This document shows, in pieces, positions 16,193 to 19,278 of a stretch of DNA of 19,278 nucleotides; the first letter of the stretch is position 1; each line of letters opens with the position of its first letter. The notes under the pieces were generated by a model. That model worked only from the letters and a program-made list of their open reading frames with translations. It made no database searches and had not been told where the DNA came from. The stretch comes from Clostridia bacterium (GTDB lineage Bacteria > Bacillota > Sulfobacillia > SLMV01), in the NCBI GenBank assembly GCA_007136565.1, contig SLGS01000113.1:1-19278 (forward strand), in the 5' to 3' direction. The position numbers and the translations under genes were made by a program.

Positions 16193-17734
16193 CTACTTGG
16201 CGTACTCCACGGCCCGGGTCTGCCTTATGACCGTTACCTTGACCTGGCCCGGATACTCCACTTGCTCTTCGACCTTTCTCACGATATCACGTGCCAATGC
16301 GTAAGCCTCGAGATCATCGATCTCGTCGGGCTTGACCATGATGCGTATCTCGCGGCCCGCCTGGATGGCGTAGCTTTCCTCGACACCCTGGAAGGAATCC
16401 GCAATATCTTCCAACTTCGATAGACGCTGGATGTAGGCCTCGAGGGTCTCCCTGCGGGCACCCGGTCGCGCAGCCGACAGAGCATCGGCCGCCGTGATGA
16501 GGACAGCCTCGACACTCTCGGCCTCGTAATCGCCGTGATGTGAACTCATGGCGGCAATCACTTCGTCCTTCTCTCCGTACCTGCGAAGCAGATCCCGTCC
16601 GATATCGACGTGGGTACCCTGGACTTCGTGGTCCACGGCCTTTCCGATGTCGTGCAACAAGCCCGCTCGCCGGGCGAGGTTGGTATTGCTTCCAAGCTCC
16701 GAGGCCATCAAACCCGCGAGGTGACTGACCTCCAGCGAATGTTGCAGAACGTTCTGTCCGTAACTGGAGCGAAACTTCAGCCTGCCCAGTAGTTCGGTGA
16801 TCCTCGGGTGCAGTCCGTGAACACCGGCATCGTAGGCTGCCTGCTGACCGGTTTCACGGATCTGTTCTTCGATCTCGCGCCCGACCTTTTCGTACATTTC
16901 CTCGATGCGCGCCGGATGGATCCTTCCGTCGGCGACCAGCTTTAGCAGGGTCAATCTCGCCTTTTCTCGACGTATGGGATCGAAGCTGGAAATGACCACG
17001 GCCTCCGGGGTATCATCTATGATCAAGTCTACGCCGGCGAGGCTCTCGAAGGCCCTGATATTTCGGCCTTCCCGGCCTATGATACGTCCCTTCATATCGT
17101 CGCTCGGCAACTCCACCACGGATACCGTGCTATCGCTAACCTGGTCGGCCGCGCATCGCTGAATGGCGAGCGAAATTATTTCCCGCGCCTTCTTCTGGCC
17201 GGATTCCCGCGCTTCGGTCTCGATGTCACGAGCCAGTATCGCCGCCTCTCGGCGAGCACTCTTCTCGATCTCCGCCATTACCTCCCCCCGGGCCTCCTCG
17301 CGCGTCAGACCAGCGATCCTCTCCATTTCGCGGACGTGTTCGTCCAGGATCCGCTGTGCCTCGGCCTCGACCTCTTCGAGGCGCTCTTCGCGCTGCTTGA
17401 GGGCTGTTTCGCGTTGATCCAAACCCTCGAGGCGCCTTTCTACGGTCTCTTCCTTGCTGGACAATCTCCTTTCGGCCTCTTGGAATTCCGCGCGACGCTC
17501 GCGGATTTCCTCCTCGAACTCGGCACGCATTCCGTGGATTTCCTCTTTGGCCTGCAATACCGATTCCTTTTGCGCTCTTTCGGCTTCCTTAGTCGCATCA
17601 TTCAAAATCCTAACGGCTTCGCGCTCGGCTGAGCCTATGCGCGCTTCCGCGACGGATTTCCTCAAGAGATAGCCTACAATAAGGGCTACGATCCCGACGG
17701 CTGCCGCTATCGCTACAACTTGCCCTGGGTTCAA
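16193..17734 (-). CDS. rny: ribonuclease Y
   Basis: RNase Y is the membrane-anchored endoribonuclease that starts mRNA decay in many Gram-positive bacteria. At 513 residues the length is standard. A single transmembrane helix spans about 5-24. A long charged coiled coil follows (about 30-190). The KH domain has GRIIGREGRN (216-225). The HD domain contains LLHDIGKA with H361 and D362 as metal ligands. The TTG start at 17734 is set by GGAGGTG about 10 nt upstream and by the family N-terminus; no ATG fits. The ribosome site lies in a small palindrome (17735-17747). It heads the run to ymdB, kor, dipeptidase and PHP. Its promoter is unclear: it is preceded by the small-RNA terminator, so it may depend on read-through. 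Confidence 0.97.
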   Translation of the reverse strand: MNPGQVVAIAAAVGIVALIVGYLLRKSVAEARIGSAEREAVRILNDATKEAERAQKESVLQAKEEIHGMRAEFEEEIRERRAEFQEAERRLSSKEETVERRLEGLDQRETALKQREERLEEVEAEAQRILDEHVREMERIAGLTREEARGEVMAEIEKSARREAAILARDIETEARESGQKKAREIISLAIQRCAADQVSDSTVSVVELPSDDMKGRIIGREGRNIRAFESLAGVDLIIDDTPEAVVISSFDPIRREKARLTLLKLVADGRIHPARIEEMYEKVGREIEEQIRETGQQAAYDAGVHGLHPRITELLGRLKFRSSYGQNVLQHSLEVSHLAGLMASELGSNTNLARRAGLLHDIGKAVDHEVQGTHVDIGRDLLRRYGEKDEVIAAMSSHHGDYEAESVEAVLITAADALSAARPGARRETLEAYIQRLSKLEDIADSFQGVEESYAIQAGREIRIMVKPDEIDDLEAYALARDIVRKVEEQVEYPGQVKVTVIRQTRAVEYAK

Positions 17735-17747
17735 AGGTGTGACACCT
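17735..17747 (-). promoter_or_regulatory. palindrome covering the rny ribosome-binding site
   Basis: AGGTGT-C-ACACCT (minus strand) is a perfect 13-bp inverted repeat directly 5' of the rny TTG. As RNA it can fold as AGGUG, loop UCA, CACCU, which would pair the AGGUG part of the GGAGGTG Shine-Dalgarno. It could lower translation of rny or bind a dimeric protein. The stem is short, so its strength in vivo is uncertain. Confidence 0.35.
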
Positions 17748-17781
17748 CCATCCTCGGGATGTTGGCGTACCTGTCCTATTT

Positions 17782-17990
17782 ACAACAATAAAGCCGAGTC
17801 CATGGGACTCGGCCTGTGACCCTACCGCAAGGCGTACGGTTCGCACGTCCCCTCTCGGGGCATATCGGTTGTAATCCCCATAAACACCAATAACGACCGC
17901 GGACCGGCGGTCCCGCCGATAATATTTTTGGGCATTTCACCGAACATATCTTAAACCGTGCACCGGTAGAATTCAGAACAGGTGATTCCC
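17782..17990 (-). ncRNA. structured small RNA gene, 6S-like architecture
   Basis: No protein is encoded between rny and recX, but a complete non-coding transcription unit is visible on the minus strand: promoter (17997-18026), about 210 nt of RNA, and an intrinsic terminator. The ends pair over long range: CUACCG with CGGUAG (17964-17969 with 17822-17827), then GUGCACGGUU with AACCGUACGC (17954-17963 with 17832-17841; one C-A mismatch, a 4-nt bulge). CCUGU/ACAGG (17978-17982 with 17813-17817) may extend it. Inside are UCGGU/ACCGA (17939-17943 with 17865-17869), a side hairpin CCCC-GAGA-GGGG (17849-17860) on the 3' strand, and an apical hairpin (17905-17918). Closing helix, open centre with 3'-side hairpin and apical stem resemble 6S RNA (ssrS). 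A leader element controlling rny is the main alternative. The RNA gene itself is likely; the 6S identity is tentative. Confidence 0.6.
17784..17813 (-). terminator. intrinsic terminator of the small RNA, upstream of rny
   Basis: A perfect 9-bp stem, GCCGAGTCC and GGACTCGGC (arms 17805-17813 and 17793-17801), has a 3-nt loop and is followed on the minus strand by TTTATTGTT. It lies about 50 nt before the rny start codon, so it ends the small RNA or acts as an attenuator in an rny leader. Confidence 0.75.
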
Positions 17991-17996
17991 ATGCAA

Positions 17997-18026
17997 ATTC
18001 TATCGGTCAGCGCCGGTCCATGTCAA
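17997..18026 (-). promoter_or_regulatory. strong sigma-70-type promoter of the small RNA
   Basis: The minus strand has a consensus -35 TTGACA (18026 down to 18021) and -10 TAGAAT (18002 down to 17997, 5 of 6) separated by 18 nt. Transcription should start near 17990. The -35 box begins one base after the T-run of the recX terminator, so the recA-recX unit and this unit are packed end to end. Confidence 0.75.
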
Positions 18027-18027
18027 G

Positions 18028-18053
18028 AAAAACGGACGCTTCAGTGCTCGTCC
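18028..18053 (-). terminator. intrinsic terminator of recA-recX overlapping the recX stop
   Basis: GGACG (18053 down to 18049) pairs with CGTCC (18038 down to 18034) around a 10-nt loop, followed by G and TTTTT (18032-18028) on the minus strand. The stem includes the last codons of recX. The stem is short but the T-run is well placed. Confidence 0.5.
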
Positions 18054-18532
18054 AGTAACCGCAGGGTTTTTCGAATCACGCTGTCGGGAAACCCTCTTCC
18101 CTTCAGGAATCGGTAATAGCGGGCCTGTATTCTCGGATCGTCACCGATGTTCGAGGGGGACGCGCCCCTGCCTTGCAAGGCGTCGAGGGCCATGGTCACC
18201 TCGGAGTCGAGATCGATAACTTCGTCGACGAGGCGCCTGGCGAGATCGTCGTCCAGGCCCTTCCTCTGGAGGTCGCGGACGATTTTTGCCCGCCCCTGTG
18301 GTTTCCGTTCGGTCACGTAATCCACGTACCGTCGACCGTAGGACTCGTCGTCGACCAAGCCCATTTCCCGAAGTTTAGAAACGACGGCGTCGGAGACATC
18401 CCTCGAATGCCCCCGACTGCAAATCTTATCCCCGATGGCAGCCGCCGGATAATCCCTGCGAGCCAGGAGATCGTAAGCGTAGGACAGGGCATCGCTGTAT
18501 CCGGTGTCCCGCGATTCGGTGGCCACGATCAC
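18041..18532 (-). CDS. recX: regulatory protein RecX
   Basis: RecX caps or displaces RecA filaments and thereby limits recombination and SOS induction. The protein has 163 residues, a usual length. It is all-helical and has the family pattern: ALSYAYDLLARRDYPAAAI, then VVSKLREMGLVDDESYGRRYVDY, then KPQGRAKIVRDLQRKGLDDDLA, and a third repeat ending in RYRFLKGRGFPDSVIRKTL-like sequence. The start is GTG at 18530-18532, overlapping the recA stop by 4 nt (GTGA) with GGAGGA just upstream in recA. The recA-recX order and coupling are common and support the call. Sequence conservation in RecX is low, so the context adds weight. Confidence 0.92.
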   Translation of the reverse strand: MIVATESRDTGYSDALSYAYDLLARRDYPAAAIGDKICSRGHSRDVSDAVVSKLREMGLVDDESYGRRYVDYVTERKPQGRAKIVRDLQRKGLDDDLARRLVDEVIDLDSEVTMALDALQGRGASPSNIGDDPRIQARYYRFLKGRGFPDSVIRKTLRLLDEH

Positions 18533-19278
18533 TCTTCCTCCATTGCCCGCATCCTGCGCTCTAAGCCGACCTTTTCGAGGATGGATTTCTCCAGTTCCTC
18601 CTTGTGCTCCGGATTCTCCGCCAGCCAGTTCTTGGCGTTCTCTCGCCCCTGGCCCATTCTCTCTTCTCCGAGGGAGTACCAGGCTCCGGATCGGGTGACT
18701 ATATCGTGCTCGACCCCCAGGTCTAACAGGTCGCCCTCGCGGGATATTCCCTTTCCGTACATCAGGTCGAACTCTGCCTGGCGAAACGGCGGGGCCACCT
18801 TGTTCTTCAGCACTCGGGCGCGCACCTTGATCCCCAGTGTCTCGGTACCATCGCGCAACGATTCTATGCGTCTGACGTCAATTCGCACCGAGCAGTAGAA
18901 CTTGAGTGCCCGGCCACCGGGAGTAACCTCGGGGCTACCGAACATAACCCCCACTTTCTCGCGTATCTGGTTGATGAAGATGACTATTCCCCGGGACTTG
19001 GAGATGGCACCCGTCAGTTTTCTCATGGCCTGCGACATCAATCTGGCCTGGAGACCGACGTGACTGTCCCCCATCTCCCCTTCGATCTCCGCCCTGGGAA
19101 CAAGGGCGGCGACGGAGTCAACTATTACGACATCTACGGCGCTACTCTTGATCAATGCTTCGGCTATATCTAAAGCCTGCTCTCCCGTATCGGGCTGCGA
19201 TATTAGAAGGTTGTCGACATCCACCCCGAGCCTGCGGGCGTAGCTGGCATCCAGCGCGTGCTCGGCATCGATAAAGGC
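18529..19278 (-). CDS. recA: recombinase RecA, C-terminal part (N-terminus outside window)
   Basis: RecA forms filaments on single-stranded DNA for strand exchange and SOS signalling. The window holds 249 codons from AFIDAEHALD onward, which continue off the right edge; about the first 90 residues, including Walker A, are missing. Visible landmarks are LLISQPDTGEQAL, Walker B VDVVIVDSVAAL, MSQAMRKLTGAI, INQIREKVGVMFG with loop L2 (GSPEVTPGGRALKF), and the basic/acidic C-terminal domain ending in EEE. No intein or frameshift is seen in this part. It overlaps recX by 4 nt. The recA promoter and any LexA box would lie beyond the window. Confidence 0.97.
   Translation of the reverse strand, partial: AFIDAEHALDASYARRLGVDVDNLLISQPDTGEQALDIAEALIKSSAVDVVIVDSVAALVPRAEIEGEMGDSHVGLQARLMSQAMRKLTGAISKSRGIVIFINQIREKVGVMFGSPEVTPGGRALKFYCSVRIDVRRIESLRDGTETLGIKVRARVLKNKVAPPFRQAEFDLMYGKGISREGDLLDLGVEHDIVTRSGAWYSLGEERMGQGRENAKNWLAENPEHKEELEKSILEKVGLERRMRAMEEE

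Noticed and set aside
17782..17990. tmRNA, SRP RNA, T-box or M-box riboswitch as the identity of the small RNA
   Set aside because: No tag-peptide frame or tRNA-like ends, no SRP tetraloop/GGAAGGGAGCA-type core, no T-box sequence, and none of the conserved 5' M-box core despite a short UGCCCAAAAAU similarity.
1..19278. tRNA or rRNA genes, CRISPR arrays, insertion sequences, phage or defence genes
   Set aside because: No repeated spacer pattern, transposase motif, tRNA-like fold or defence-family protein was seen; gene content is housekeeping.

Overview
The window reads as a conserved bacterial housekeeping neighbourhood in GC-rich DNA. Almost everything is on the minus strand. From right to left it runs recA, recX, a putative small-RNA gene, rny, ymdB, a three-subunit 2-oxoacid:ferredoxin oxidoreductase, a membrane-dipeptidase homologue, a PHP phosphoesterase, a MerR-like/coiled-coil protein, an ADP-forming acyl-CoA synthetase, miaB, mutS, mutL and miaA. 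Three genes lie on the plus strand: a SAM methyltransferase between mutS and miaB, and a Nudix/Cys-cluster pair between miaB and the synthetase. Both ends are cut: miaA keeps only its N-terminus and recA lacks its N-terminus.

RNase Y, YmdB, endonuclease-type MutL, ferredoxin-linked 2-oxoacid oxidation and ADP-forming acyl-CoA synthetase together suggest an anaerobic or microaerobic Gram-positive-type lineage, either Clostridia-like or a deep-branching actinobacterium. Mainstream Actinomycetes lack MutS/MutL. This assignment is inference. Shine-Dalgarno sequences are strong (GGAGG types). Of 17 visible starts, about five are TTG and five GTG.

Region by region: (i) 1-4399 is a mismatch-repair and tRNA-modification operon, mutS-mutL-miaA, with a 4-nt mutS/mutL overlap and a 4-nt gap before miaA. 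(ii) 4505-7973 holds the lone methyltransferase, which converges on miaB with both stop codons in one CTAG, then the divergent Nudix/Cys-cluster pair ending at a GC-rich bidirectional hairpin. (iii) 8036-10768 is a two-gene unit, HTH/coiled-coil protein then acyl-CoA synthetase, with a good sigma-70-type promoter. (iv) 10792-17734 is a long, tightly packed run: rny, ymdB, korA, korB, korC, dipeptidase, PHP. Several junctions overlap by 4 nt. (v) 17735-18040 is non-coding and appears to hold a separate small-RNA gene with its own promoter and terminator, placed directly behind a recX terminator. (vi) 18041 to the end is recA-recX, overlapping by 4 nt.

Regions iii and iv can be read together as a peptide or amino-acid fermentation module: dipeptide hydrolysis, 2-oxoacid oxidation to acyl-CoA with reduced ferredoxin, then ATP formation from acyl-CoA. 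The most interesting unexplained element is the ~210-nt structured RNA at about 17782-17990. Its long closing helix, central open region with a GNRA side hairpin and apical hairpin resemble 6S RNA, but its identity is unproven.
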